Source: Monosiga brevicollis MX1 (lineage: Eukaryota > Opisthokonta > Choanoflagellata > Craspedida > Salpingoecidae). Taken from it: a DNA stretch of 64,000 nucleotides. The position numbers were made by a program, and so were the translations under genes. The notes beneath the pieces are model-generated. The model was not told the DNA's origin. It made no database searches and was given only the letters and a program-made list of their open reading frames with translations. This document shows, one piece after another, positions 10,327-22,149 of the stretch (the stretch's first letter is position 1; each line of letters starts with the position of its first letter). Location of the stretch: contig NW_001865068.1 of NCBI RefSeq assembly GCF_000002865.3, positions 473,537 to 537,536 on the forward strand, in the 5' to 3' direction.

Positions 10327-13300
10327 ATGCGCCATCAAGCCGTTGTGGTTGCGGTCGGCCAAGGTGAGAGGCGATTGCCTTTGCCCGGGCCATTCGTGAT
10401 GCAGAACGGCTGGCTGTCTGGCACAGATAGTTTTGGATCAAGCCGAGCCTCGGAACATTGCTGCAGTTGATCTTTTTCTCATCTTCTGGTACTGTCACAC
10501 CCTTGTCAGGCCGGCACTTCCCGTCGCGGCCGCAGTTCGATCTCGTGCTCGAAGCCGCCTTGGATGGCAAGAGCCTCAGCACAGACCCCGTGCCACACAA
10601 GGCGTCCTTCACCATTGACAATGAACTAGTACGTGAAGATCCTGAACGCCAGCGGTCTCCTATCCACTGCTCACCCCTCTGTTGTTGCTGGACTAGGCTT
10701 GGATCCTGACACGTCGCTCTTGGAATTACCATCGAGCCCAGCGGACCCAAATCAAACTCAATGTCTGTCACGCGCACCCCCCTTCCCCCTGTTTGACATC
10801 CGTCATCATCCCTCTGGGTCAGCCTGACGAATTTTATCATCGGCGTCTAGGTGTATGCCGTGCCCCAGGCCGAGGTACAAAGCCAGCTTAACATCGCCGG
10901 CACGCGCGAACTTTTGGGCTATGTCATGCTTGATCTACGACTGGCTCTTCCTGCAAGCCGCGCTCGCGTAAGAAGACAGCGCGCTGTTACTCGTACTTCT
11001 TCCCAGACTCAACGCATCATAGCACTGCCTGGCATGCTCATGTTTCGCCTTCTACGTCAGGCCTCCACTTGGTACCCTTTGCTTAATTGCGTCTATCGCA
11101 AAAGCAAACCCGAGTTGTTGATTCAACTATTTCTGGAGACTATGGATGGTGCGCTTCGTACTGCTGGTCTTATTGCAATGCGACAGCGCATTTGTTTCAT
11201 GCAGACCAGGATGTGCACCACAGACCAGCAACAAAACAACACAAAACAACTCATGCCTTCCCCTGCAGCGCCCACCGATCGCATCCCCGTGGCAGTGGTT
11301 GAACGCCACCTAGAACCCGTCCTGGCACTGGGAGCACCCGCTTCCGAGGAGGACGCACGTATGTTTTGGCGCGTCATGCCGCTGCTCTGGCTATCGTTGA
11401 CCTGTATTTTCATTTCAACGGTCTATGTATCTCCTTGTCAAAACAACATGCGCATCAACCCGTTCACCTACACCGTTGCCCGTGGTGGTTGGGCATTCGT
11501 TAGATGACTATGCGCTGGCCTTGCGCATCAAAGATGCCACAGGACTGACCGCGGTACGCATTTCGCATGGACTCGAGTGCTGTAGTCAGCATAACCCGCA
11601 ACATTGACCTCATACGTTGGCAACCGCTTGCCTGCCCACCAGATGGCCCTCATGTCCGAGGCCTCGGATCAGCACGCCCTGAGCCAGGCCTTTTTTGAGG
11701 CCACTCTCGAGGGTCTCACGTGTGCTTCTTCCCCATTTGGGCTCTCACATGCCCATGATCTACGCTCACTGGAAATGTACCTAAATCTATGGACCACGGA
11801 GGCCAACCTCGAACGTTTTCTTCAGACAAATGGCCAGGACCTGCAGGTACGGGGCCTCGTTCTCCATGCGCGATAAGCCAAGCCTAGAGAAGGTCAACGG
11901 ATGGCCACCGTCTCAACACAAGTAACGGGTACATGGTTGGGCTTGGTGTTTTGTAGTTGGCGGTGTGCTTCCAGGGCGCGGACGGCAGCCAGCCTTTGGG
12001 AACCTGCAGCCTGCACATGGCTGATGTGGCGGCTCCTAGCGCCGACCGGGGTCGCCCTCAGGAGCATCGCGTACGAATGACCTCAGCAGATGGTACCCGT
12101 CACTGCACTCTAACTATCGCGACGCAAATTATACCTCGCCACCTCGGGGCTCGGGCGGCGGAGTCGCATGGTGTGGCTGCAGAACTTGCCTCGGCCACAC
12201 ACACGACGGACACGGTGCACCATCACCCCGTTCCTCCTACAGGTGCTGGTGGTGCACCCCCTGACCCACTGTCCCTGAGCAGTGATGAGAGTGAGCCAGA
12301 TCACCAGGGTGGCCTCGAGGGCCCGGACCACTCTCGGCCAGGCTTTCGCCGCTTGGCCATCGGGGTAGACTTTCAGACCCTTCAGCGAGCTCAGCGTCCT
12401 CCGCAGCAACTCAAGGTGTGTTGTCTGCTTCCAACTACGCGATTTTGGTTCTGCTCTTCTTCTTTTCACGTTGCTTCAATGGGTTGTTAGTTGCTGGTGC
12501 GCTATCGGACCGCCTTATTGGGCACTCCGGGGCAATATCTGACCCATCCGTCCGTCATGGTGAGTCATTGGTTGTAACCCGCCACTGCACGACCCGCCTT
12601 GCTTTTGAAATCGTAGCAATTGATTCCATGCCGCCGCTCGATCCCTTGTCTCCGCCCTTTCTAACGGTGATTGTCGCAGGTGCAACGGGGCAGTCAGGTC
12701 CAGTTGGCACACGGATTTGCCAGCTACGACCTAGTGACCTCTGTGCCCACCCTTGATCAACAATGGCACGATGACGTGGACGTTGAACTGATTGAGCAGG
12801 ATCAGGTAACCTTACCTGCGCCTTTTGTACCCAACCACTGAACGCACCCCGCTTTGAGGTCACAACCCTGCCCAACCGTATGCATTACAATATCTTGATT
12901 GACTTTTTCAATATTATTTTTCATTTTTTCATTTTTTTTCAATTTTTCAATTTTTTTTTGTTAACCCCTGGGTCCCTCCGATGCCAGTATAATGGCCATC
13001 GCGTAGCGGGTCGTGGTCGACTTCGCCTCCGCTCGCTCTTTGATCAGTGGACTCGGGCTGATGGACACACCGAGCTGGTGTCGGCGCGGGAAACAGTGAT
13101 GTTTGTGACGGACGAAGGCGAGGCTCCAAGCGAAGTACGGTCTTGGACCTTTGCGACAGCACCTTGTTGGACGTGCCTTTTCTCGCGACCGCTCTCACAT
13201 TCGTTCGGCGACTCTTCTGACTCACATTTAGGTGGCTCGGGCCGATGTGCTGCTGACCCTACAAGATTTGGGAGCAGCAGACATTCCCATCAACGAGGCC

Positions 13301-13987
13301 ACGTTTGCGCAGCGCCCGGCTTTGAAATCAGCCACTCATCACGCTGCTCTGCCACCCAAGGCTGTCGGTGTCGAGCACGATGGTTTTGAATCACACGGTC
13401 AACCTGCCGAGGACGGGGTGAACTTGACTGCTTATGGCCAAGGGGGGCCATGGCGAATGGGACCTGCCCCCGAGCGAACAGGGCACTTGCCGCCTCCTCA
13501 TTCGGAGGAGTATGATACGTTGTCGGCAACAACGTACACTGCCGCGGCTGGCGCCGGCGAGCTGGGCGAGCGTCTGCCCGGAGATGCCGAGCAGGTGGCA
13601 CAGCAATATCAGGCTCGGCTCGAGTTGGAGCTGTGGATGAAGGAGGAGCAAGAGCGCTTTCGTCAAACTCTAGAAGAGAAGGAGCAGGCGGCCTTAAAGC
13701 GCCTGGCGGCTGAATGGAAGGCTCGCAATGGCCAGCAAGAGGCCATTCTCACTCAGCGCATGCAATCCTACAACAAGACCTCGGCTGAGCTTGAGGCAAC
13801 ATTGCGACGCGTTCGCGAGCGTGAAGCAGAACTGGAGCGAGAATCCCAAGAGCTCGAGTCCAAGCAAGCAGAGCTTGCACAGCAACACGAGCGTGCCATG
13901 ACGGAGTTGCGTGACGCTAGTCGACGGCTTGAATCAGACTTTGCGCACCAGGTATGCAAGTGGGGAAAACACTTTTGCCGCAGTTGG

Positions 13988-14026
<39 letters not shown>

Positions 14027-15087
14027 TGTGTGTGTGTGTGAATGCTCCGAGCATTGAGGTTTTCAGATGTCAGCATCGACCTGTTGACCATCAGCTTGGC
14101 AATCTGGTCGAAGCTTAATATTTGCATCTATTCATGATTGTCACGCTCCATCTATGATAGTCGGAGCTATCGCAAAGCAGGACACGGTTCCAGGAGGAGC
14201 ATTTGCATCGTATCTCCGAAGATCGCGATCAATTGGAGCAACGCCTCAAGGTTTTGCAAGAGGAAAATGAGGCGCTCCGTCTTGAGCGGAGCCGCGGTCC
14301 CAACGTAGGTGTTGGTCTTGCTGCGCTGCCAAGCCACACTGCAGTCCTCATCCGGTTTCATGTGGCTTGCTTATAGGCTCAACTTCAAGCCGAGGTAGTA
14401 CGGCTCAGCAGTGAAGTGCAGCAGCTGCATCGGCAGCTCGACGCTGCCCAGCGTTCCAAGGACCAATACAAACAGCAATGGTAGGTCTTCTCAGGCCCTA
14501 CCCTTATTCACCATCTTTATTGGGCCCGAGCAATGGATGTGTGCGAGGTGACCATCGTAACGTTTGGTGCTCGTGCTCTGACAGGACCAAGGCCTTGCAC
14601 ACTGTGGCTCAGCTGCGGCAGAAAGAGCAGCTCTTGTCTCGTGAGCACCTTCGCCAGCAACAGCGTGAGCTGGAGGTATGTCAGTCAGCTTGGCTCAGTT
14701 GTACGGCACTTCCATGTTTGCCTGCTTCATTGTATTTGTCTGTTGGCGGTCTGGTAGCATCTTCGTTTGCAATATTTAATGAAGGAAGAACGGGACGTGA
14801 CGGGCAATGAGATGAAAGAAATTGCCGAAATCAAGGCTGAGCTACAACGGCTGGCCCAACTGACGGTGGGCAGTTCGTCGCGTTCGCTAGGTGGCCACAG
14901 CGAGCCTGGAACCTCGTCATCAGCTCCCCAGACCGAAGCCCCCGCAGGCTTAAACCGGCTGCAAGCCGAAGTTGCTCGCCTCACCCACGAACGGCAGTCG
15001 CTGCTCAACACGAATATCTATCCACCCACAGACCCGGTGATTCGACAGCTAGATGCGCGTATCGCCTTGCTCATGAGTCAGATGTGA
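10327..15087 (+). CDS. CEP120: CEP120 orthologue, centrosomal/basal-body protein
   Basis: Long multi-exon gene. Exon 1 (10327-10363) gives MRHQAVVVAVGQ. Exon 2 (10510-10628) gives GRHFPSRPQFDLVLEAALDG and TDPVPHKASFTI, matching the start of the N-terminal C2 domain of CEP120 (EGRHFP...ATDPVDH). The next exon has ELLGYVMLDLRLA, equal to the GYIVLDLR of the family. The middle exons (11250-13200) carry further C2-like segments. The C-terminal third is the diagnostic coiled coil: LELELWMKEEQERFRQTLEE, KRLAAEWKARNGQQEAI, DQYKQQW, TKALHTVAQLRQKEQLL and HLRLQYLMKEE, then the terminal LNRLQAEVARL...TDPVIRQLDARIALLMSQM. CEP120 acts in centriole elongation and basal-body assembly, which fits a flagellated cell. 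Stop TGA is at 15085-15087. Intron positions in the middle are not all fixed. Confidence 0.88.
13989..14040 (+). repeat. (GT)n microsatellite in a CEP120 intron
   Basis: GT dinucleotide run with one GGG interruption, just after the donor of a CEP120 coiled-coil exon (donor GTATGC at about 13952). Confidence 0.9.
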
Positions 15088-15093
15088 AATAAA
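15088..15093 (+). terminator. AATAAA polyadenylation signal of CEP120
   Basis: AATAAA begins directly after the CEP120 stop codon. A second AATAAA occurs about 40 bases further on (near 15131). CEP120 and the cysteinyl-tRNA synthetase gene converge here, with 317 bases between their stops. Confidence 0.5.
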
Positions 15094-15404
15094 TGATCTT
15101 GTCCTTTTTATCTGCATGCCAGCACTCCTTAATAAATAGAAAGCCGCCTCACAAGAGCAATGATAATATCAATAGCAAAGTCATGATCATCACTCTTCTC
15201 AATCTCTGCGCGGTGCTACCATCAATTCGTGCAAGCAAATCATGCTCATTCTCTTCACATCTTTCGAACCTCCGTCTGTTGTGTCTCTCTTAGTGTATCT
15301 GTTTGCCTATGTGCTTGTCTGTCTTTCCAGTTTTCATCCGAGCTAGGTACTGGACGACACACGAACATGCTTGAACCATATTAAGCAGTGCAGGTCGTGC
15401 GCCT

Positions 15405-17927
15405 TCACTTAATGCGCCAGGTCGTTGCATCCTTGCCATCCAGCATTTCCACGCCGAGTTCGCCTACCCAGCTCACGAGTGAGCCTAGTGCTTGCCACAG
15501 CGATAGTCGCACACCAGTGAAACACACGGGTTGACGCACGACGTACCGAGTCGTGCGCGAGCGCGGTCACACGCGGCGAATAGTGAGCCTCGCATCGCAT
15601 TCTCACGCGGCGCCGTGGTTGCTTCGTGCCGTATTGTATGGCGAAAATGGACCATTTCATCGAGGGCCTTGGTGAGCACAGCAGTCGTGTCCTGGTCGGT
15701 CTGGACCCCCTCCGAAGTGGCCTCAGGTGGTTGTGCGCAATTGAAGCCCAGTGTGCGTAGTGTTTGAAGAACCTCCTGGGCTCCTGCGGCATTCATGGTT
15801 GGAATGAGAAGACGACCTCACGCACGCACATGGTGCGTGCTTCTCTTGGAACGACCACGTACGTGCTGTGACACCGGGATCCACTTGTTTGCTGACGGTG
15901 CCGAGCTTGAGCTCACGCATCTCTCGAAATATACGTTGCAAAGCGCCTCCCGTGTTGAACTCGCGTTGCAGGAGAAGCCGAACACTTTCTTTGTAGTCGC
16001 TAGCTTGCTGGAAATGATGTACAGAGGCTGATGACTGTTGAAGGTGGCGCACTCGCGAAAATGAGACAGATGTATGATCCATACGTGTGCCAAGTCTGCG
16101 CGCCAACCATGGATTACCAACCGCTTTGCTTTCAAGCTTTGCCAGTTGTCGTGTGCGGGCCACGAATTGGGCCAGCTTACGCACGGCACTTTCAGCCCCG
16201 TCGATCAACTCTGAAGTTAAATCTAGACTGTTGGCCCAGCGAAGTGTGAAAAAAAAAGCTTAGGTGTCTTCAAGACAGGCTGGGTAAAGCCAGGTTAGTT
16301 GTCACAGACAGGAGGGTAAGAACACCTACCTGGTGTCATAGTATCCCTGTAGGGCAATGTAGCGAAGACTGTCTGCGCTGTGGTCCGCCAAAAAAGCGCG
16401 AATAGAACGCGAGTTGCCGAGAGACTTGGACATTTTGACCGAGTTGAGCAACAGCATGCCAGTGTGCACGAAGCAGCTGCACCAGGGAGAGCCATCTCCT
16501 ATGCTCTCTGTGTACAGCCAATGTGGACATCGTCCATAACATTGCGAACAAAGATGAGTTTTTCCCGTTCAATCTGCTGCCATGTCCTGAGTGAGCGCGA
16601 AGCAAACCAACCGCATTGTGCAATCTCATTGGTGTGGTGGGGGAACTTGAGGTCGAGCCTAAAAAAGGAGGGGAATTGGGGCATGACGTGCGGCGTTTCA
16701 AGATGCTCCTAGCAACGCTGGTGCGAGCTCAGCATGTGGTGGGGCAAAGGAACGGACCCGCCAGTGTGGAGATCAAGGTGGGGGCCGAAATACTCTGTGG
16801 CCATGGCCGAACATTCAATGTGCCTGTATTTTTCAACCAGCGTCAGCTGGTTGGCACGAGGGTAGGTAGAGGCGAATCATGGTGCGAATGGGGCAGACGC
16901 GGACCAACCAGCCTGGGCGACCTCGGCCAAAAGGAGATTCGAAACCAGGTTCATCTGAATGACGACTAGCTTTCCAAAGAGCAAAGTCACGTGGGCTTCG
17001 AATGTCGTGTGCACGAGGTTCCGCGTCTTGTGCATTGCTTTCGGATAGGCCAAAGGGACCGTAGCGATCAAGGCCAAAGGCAGTCACGTCGAAATAAATA
17101 CTGCCATCTTCAGCGGCATATGCATGATTGCGGTCCAAGATGTTCTGTGATGGTACGGCGTGCACATTAGGGCATGCATGCCACGGAAGTGTGTGTGCTT
17201 GTGCGCGCGCGTGTGTTTGCTTGGGAGAAGCCGGAGGAGACATGCAAGTGACTTTCTCAGCACACCTGAATAAATGTGATGATGCTGTTCATATGCTCAG
17301 AGACGCGCAGCGGAAGGTGCGGAGGCAACACGTTGAGTTTGGCCATGTCGTCCCAGAAGTGCTGCTCCATCTCGCGCGCAAGGTCCTAGAAATGACACAC
17401 GCGTTAGCCACATCCCTATAGGACTTGGGCAGCACATTCGCTCGGTAGGGAGAGCCCAACCTGCCAATTGCGCTGGTTCGCGTGCGCGCGGGCAATAATT
17501 TTGTCATCGATGTCTGTGACGCTCATGGCTTGAATCAATGACACTCCTGCCGCTTCGAGGATTCGACGCAGGGCATCGAGGCGCAAATGCGACCTGAGGG
17601 AGAGTGGTGGAAAAAATTCCAGCGTTTGATCAGGCTCAAACAGTCGAGATGATGGCCAGTGGCTGAGTAAGTGGAAGCGGCGCGTGCTCACATGGCGTGC
17701 CCGAGATGAGCGTCGTCGTAGACAGTAGGCCCGCATTGATACCAGTACAGGGGTCGTCCGCTGGGAATGGGCAGCGGCTCCACTTGTCGTGTAAGGCTGT
17801 TGGTGATTTGAAACAAGGGGCCAGCCTCGGCAGTTGTGCCCAGTGTGGCCAAGGCTCGGTCATGGCCATGTCGTCTTGCCCAGCCGCTGGGCAAACGGCG
17901 CAGCACGCGCGATAGGAGAGCTACCAT
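15405..17927 (-). CDS. Cysteinyl-tRNA synthetase, probably mitochondrial
   Basis: Minus-strand, multi-exon. ATG at 17927-17925 opens with an Arg-rich leader ([21 protein letters not shown]) that looks like a mitochondrial presequence. Class I synthetase landmarks follow in order: [17 protein letters not shown] (zinc Cys plus HIGH box, about 17740-17690), [19 protein letters not shown] (about 17520), [17 protein letters not shown] (about 17120), DFALWKA, GRPG then [13 protein letters not shown] (second zinc Cys, about 16800), [15 protein letters not shown] (about 16640), and [13 protein letters not shown] (KMSKS, about 16430-16390). The C-terminal exon gives [18 protein letters not shown] and TGA at 15405-15407. 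It charges tRNA-Cys. The usual HHENE is HHTNE here. Targeting is inferred from the leader; no second copy is visible in this window. Confidence 0.87.
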
Positions 17928-18377
17928 CTTGCTGGAAAGCTTTGACTGTACGCCCACAGGCCAAAGCACGGGTATCGTCGAATGCAACGCCGCCCCTCTC
18001 CCCTCTTCCTGCTGTTCCCGCTGCTCACTGGCACGGGCACGGGCGCGATCATGAGGAGGTGAACACGAGCTCTGCCTCGGTGTCAACCTCTGCGTCTCTG
18101 AAGTCAAACCTGCTCGCAACGTAATCTCTACTACGGGTTGAAGTTTAGCTGTAAAATGAACCATTGGTCACAGCCCTCTCTCAAAATATCTTCATGGCTC
18201 TCTTTGTCTCTCTCAGTTTAAAATAATTTTTTTTCTCTCTGTCTGTCTCTCTGTCTCTCTGTCTCTCTGTCTCTCTCTCGTGGCGGTGAGGTGCAGGCGC
18301 CTACACGGGCTAGTTGAGGAGGTGGGGCCGTTGAGAACACTGTTGCGTACGCGTGGGGAGGACCCAGACTGGTTGCA
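17928..18377. promoter_or_regulatory. Bidirectional promoter interval, CysRS / CstF-50
   Basis: The two genes are divergent with 450 bases between their ATGs. The interval contains a CT-rich tract with four tandem CTGTCTCT units (18234-18280). No TATA box is evident. Confidence 0.35.
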
Positions 18378-20687
18378 ATGGCTTCGACAGCCACCGCAGA
18401 GGCCGTTGGCGAGCGCCATGATCTTTACCGCAGCATGATGCAGTACGTTGACGGTTGCCTCACGCTCTGCGCGTTCAAGGGCTTGCCAGTCTACTTGGCG
18501 GGGATGCGATGGCTGGAGCTTGGTGGATGGGCTTGCATGGCTCGACGGACTAACGACCGTCACTTATTGATCCTTGTCTAGGCAGTTGCTGGCCGATGGC
18601 CATCATGATATGGCCCAGCAGCTGGCCGAGCGCCTGAGCACGGATTTGGGCGCGCTCTCAGCTTCGTCGGGCCTTTATGACCTGTTTGCCGCCAGCAACC
18701 AGACATCCACGAGTCAGTTTGATGTCTTTGGTTCAGGACGCTTGCTGTTTCACTGCCGGCTCCATGCGTGCTGTATAACCACTGACGCGCACCCCCTCGG
18801 TGCCTCTCTTCAATTCTGTGCTCATCTGCGCGTTTGGGTGGTGCTTCTCATACTCGTCCAAACTACAGTGTGGACGCAAAATACTGCCGCTACGACTTCT
18901 CGAGGTCGGTATCGTGTGCACAACTCGCATTTCCTCAGTTTGGCACGTGTGCTACAGGGCTTGGTGCACCTGGTCCTGATCTTTCATTTCGCGTTGTTTA
19001 TGGGCTAGGTCTTGACTTTGGTCACACAGTGGACCCCGCCACGCTGGATGCCCGCTTCGAGCTCAAGGCAGCCCTGTCCCTTCCATCAGCACCGACCGTT
19101 TGTGCGTCGCCAAGACTGAAGACTGCTTTGCTGTCTTTTGAGGTGTTGCCCCAGCATGTTTATATTTCACCCTTACTTATCCCTCTTTGTGCCAGGCGCC
19201 GTTAGTCGCGACGGCGAGCTCTTTGCCGTTGGGTGCCAGGATGGTCGCGTGCGTGTTTATCGCTCGCGTGGTCTCGTGACTTCGACCAACATGGTCGAAT
19301 CCGGTTCCGCGGCCATGCTTGCCAACTTTGACGGCAGCTCGCCCGTCTCTGCCTTGGCCTTTCATCCGACCAAGGCCATCATTTCAGCGGGTTCCACCGA
19401 CGGTCTCATCAGTCACTTTGATTTCACTCCCAATGCCCAGAACATCTCAAACACACTCCAGGTGGGCCCAACGGCCACGCTCTGTCCCAAACAACTTTTC
19501 ATGCACATGACTGATGATAACACGCAATGATGTTGCTTCGAGGCAGGATCCATGCGGCATCACTGCGCTCGAGTACCATCCGACGGGCGCCTACTTGCTC
19601 GTAGCCGCCGAGCATCCCACTCTTCGTCTTTACAATACTGATACCTGGCAGTGCTATCGTCCCGCCAATTGGGCCACAGAACACACGGCCCCTTTGTGCG
19701 CGGTACGCGTGCACGTTTCCGGCTGGCTTTCCAAGTGGCCCATGCAGTCGTAGCACTCATCTTACCCCCCTTGCGTTATTATGATGGGGAAATCGACATA
19801 GGCGCGCTTTACAAGTGATGCCAAGACTATCGTAACTGCATGTACTCTGGGCATGGTCAAAGTGTGGAGCGCCGTGAGTCTCACTTGCCTCAAGACGCAC
19901 GGCCCGATTTTTGACATGGACTCGATCTGCAACCTTCAGGTCTGTTCCTACCTACCCCAGCTTCAATGATCCGCGTTGCCTCATTGGCAAAAGCCATGTG
20001 AAGGATATGCACTTGTAGCCAGACGTGTCATGTAATCGCTCACGCCGGGCCGGTTGTGATGGCTCTGCCTTGTTAGCTATCCTCAAGTGGCACCTATGCG
20101 CTCATTACAAGCTCGACGCAGCGTCTTGTGCTCATGCAGCTCGATAACGGTGCGTCTGGCCCCCGGGAGACAGGGTGAAAGGCTTGGTTGGTTCACCTGC
20201 CACTCATCACCTGTCGCTTTCAACTCTGGTAGGACGTGTCATCTTCGAATACAAGGGAGCTACTCCTGCCTCGGCCTCTACCCCAGCAGCTTTTGCTCAG
20301 GACGAGGCCTTGGTGCTCTGGGCGGATGAGTCGGGATCCATTGCCGCGTGGAACACACGGACCGCGGAGCCCTTGGCTGCTACTGCTGCCCACCCGGTGC
20401 CTATTTTGTATGTCATTGCTCCAAGTGCCTTGTCTTGCAAACACCGTCAGCCCGCCTGTCCCAAGCCAGTTGCGCTCACGCCGTCTCGGTTCGGTTCACC
20501 ATATTGTAGGACCATGTATTACAGCGAGGCAAAGCAAATGCTCTTGACAGGCAGTGGTGATCGTCAGCTGAAATTATGGCAAAGCCCCAGTGCCAATGTA
20601 GCCACAGCCTCGGCCGCCGCCCAACGTCACGATAACTCTGTCAAGACGGAGACCATCAAAACCGAACCCACGACCGCTGATGACTAA
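18378..20687 (+). CDS. CSTF1: Cleavage stimulation factor subunit 1 (CstF-50)
   Basis: Multi-exon WD40 gene, ATG 18378, TAA 20685-20687. The first exons encode MASTATAEAVGERHDLYRSM and QLLADGHHDMAQQLAERL, matching the N-terminal homodimerisation helices of CstF-50 (RQQLYKLIISQLLYDGY). Then come GLDFGHTVDPATLDARFEL and WD repeats: VSRDGELFAVGCQDGRVRVY, SPVSALAFHPTKAIISAGST, CGITALEYHPTGAYLLVAAE with HPTLRLYNTDTWQCY, TSDAKTIVTACTLGMVKVW, VLWADESGSIAAWNTR and LLTGSGDRQLKLWQ. HPTLRLY-N/D-xxTxQC is a CstF-50 hallmark. The C-terminal tail VKTETIKTEP holds SUMO-consensus-like lysines (IKTE) not usual for the family. CstF-50 acts in pre-mRNA 3' end cleavage. An A-run directly follows the stop codon. 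Confidence 0.88.
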
Positions 20688-21097
20688 AAAAAAAAAAAAA
20701 AATCAAAAGAATTGATCACAGCTCGAAACGTCAGAACTTTTTCCACCACAGAGTGTGTGTGGAAACGGGAATAATTGGGGCTGGAAAAACAACTGTGAAA
20801 CGCATTTGATTTGTATGCAGGATCACGCTGACTTTTTTTTTTTCTTTTGCATCCGAACGAGAAACGGCAGCGGCAGACTTGAAGTCCCCGGTGCCGGTGC
20901 ACGATCGGTGGTCTGGAAATCGAAGCATCGTAGAAAGTTTGACTGGTTGCTGACGGAGCACTTGGGTTCAGGTGTGAGCTGAGCGTTTCTTGCTCTGCGT
21001 GATTGCTGGAGGAGCCTGATTCCCTTCCGAGTCGGGTGTCACGCGGTCCAAGCCGATCTGTGCCTTGCTCGGCGTTGCTGGAGGGAGGTCCGGCACC

Positions 21098-21916
21098 ATG
21101 GCGTCGAAGGATGGCCTGCTGAAGGTGGTCATTCTTGGCGATGGCGGTGTCGGCAAGTCCTCGCTCATGGCCCGCTTCGTCAACAACACCTTTGATGAAC
21201 ACAACTACCATACCATCGGCGTGGAGTTTTTGAACAAGGACATCATCGTCGATAACAAGACTTGCCACTTGCAAATTTGGGATACGGCCGGCCAAGAACG
21301 CTACAAGGCCCTGGTAAGCTCACAGCAACTACCCCGCGCTGCCTTCTTTGCTCTGCTCCAAGCCATAATTTGCAAAGAACAGGGCATCCAAGCGCGTCAG
21401 CGCCAGACCTGGCCCATCTCGCTTTGGCATGCAGTCGTGAGGCTCAATGACTCACCTTGCCTTTTCTCCCCTGTGTTCTTTGCCTGACTGTCCCGGCCCG
21501 CCGGACTCACGACGGCCGCGGCCCTGTCATAGCGGCGGCCTTTTTATCGCGGATCAGATTGCTGCATGTTTGTATTTGATCTCACGGACCGACACACTTT
21601 TGATCACTTGGACGCCTGGATCAGCGAGTTCAAGGAGTTTGCCGAGGTTGAAGACCCCGACAACTTTCCGTTTCTTTTGGTCGGCAACAAGGTGGACGTG
21701 GAAGGTCGTCAGGTGGCTCATGCTCAAGCCCTGGACTTTTGCAAGGGTCATCATGACATGCCTTACTATGAGACGAGTGCAAAAACCGCCGAGAACGTCG
21801 AGGAAGCCTTTCTCACAGCCGTTCGCCTCCTCATGGCCAATCAAGTGAACGTCAAGGCAAAGTTCACCGATACCGTCGATCTCAAGGCCAAGGAGCGTGC
21901 TCAAGGGTGCTGCTGA
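21098..21916 (+). CDS. Rab9-like small GTPase
   Basis: Two exons, 21098-21313 and 21533-21916, joined in phase 0 (RYKAL-RRPFYRGSDCC) to give 199 residues. P-loop GDGGVGKSS, switch I HTIGVEFLNKD, switch II WDTAGQERY, base-binding GNKVD and ETSAK, and a C-terminal ...AQGCC double cysteine for geranylgeranylation. HTIGVEFLNKD with DFLF-type downstream segments fits the Rab7/Rab9 branch, with Rab9 the best match (late endosome to trans-Golgi traffic). An ATG codon lies at 21098 in a good context (CACCATGG). It ends 233 bases from the stop of convergent HIS4. Confidence 0.9.
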
Positions 21917-22149
21917 TACATTTCTGTTTTTTTTTTTTCTCCTTTGCATTCCACGTCTCTTTCTCTTCTTTTTCTTAGGATCGTTCACTATCTCTCTCTT
22001 CTCCATTCCTCATTGATTTCTTCTCAAATTGTTGCTTCAACCCATGTATTAGTGTCGTGTTTCCCTTTCCGAATGCCCTTCCTTGTAGGCTTTTGCTTGA
22101 TGTAACTGCGAATGTTGACATGCTTCATCTCGATTGACTTCTTGTGCAT

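Noticed and set aside
20686-20702. Poly(A) after the CstF-50 stop as the sign of a retrocopy
   Set aside because: The gene has many introns, so it is not a retrocopy; the A-run is genomic.
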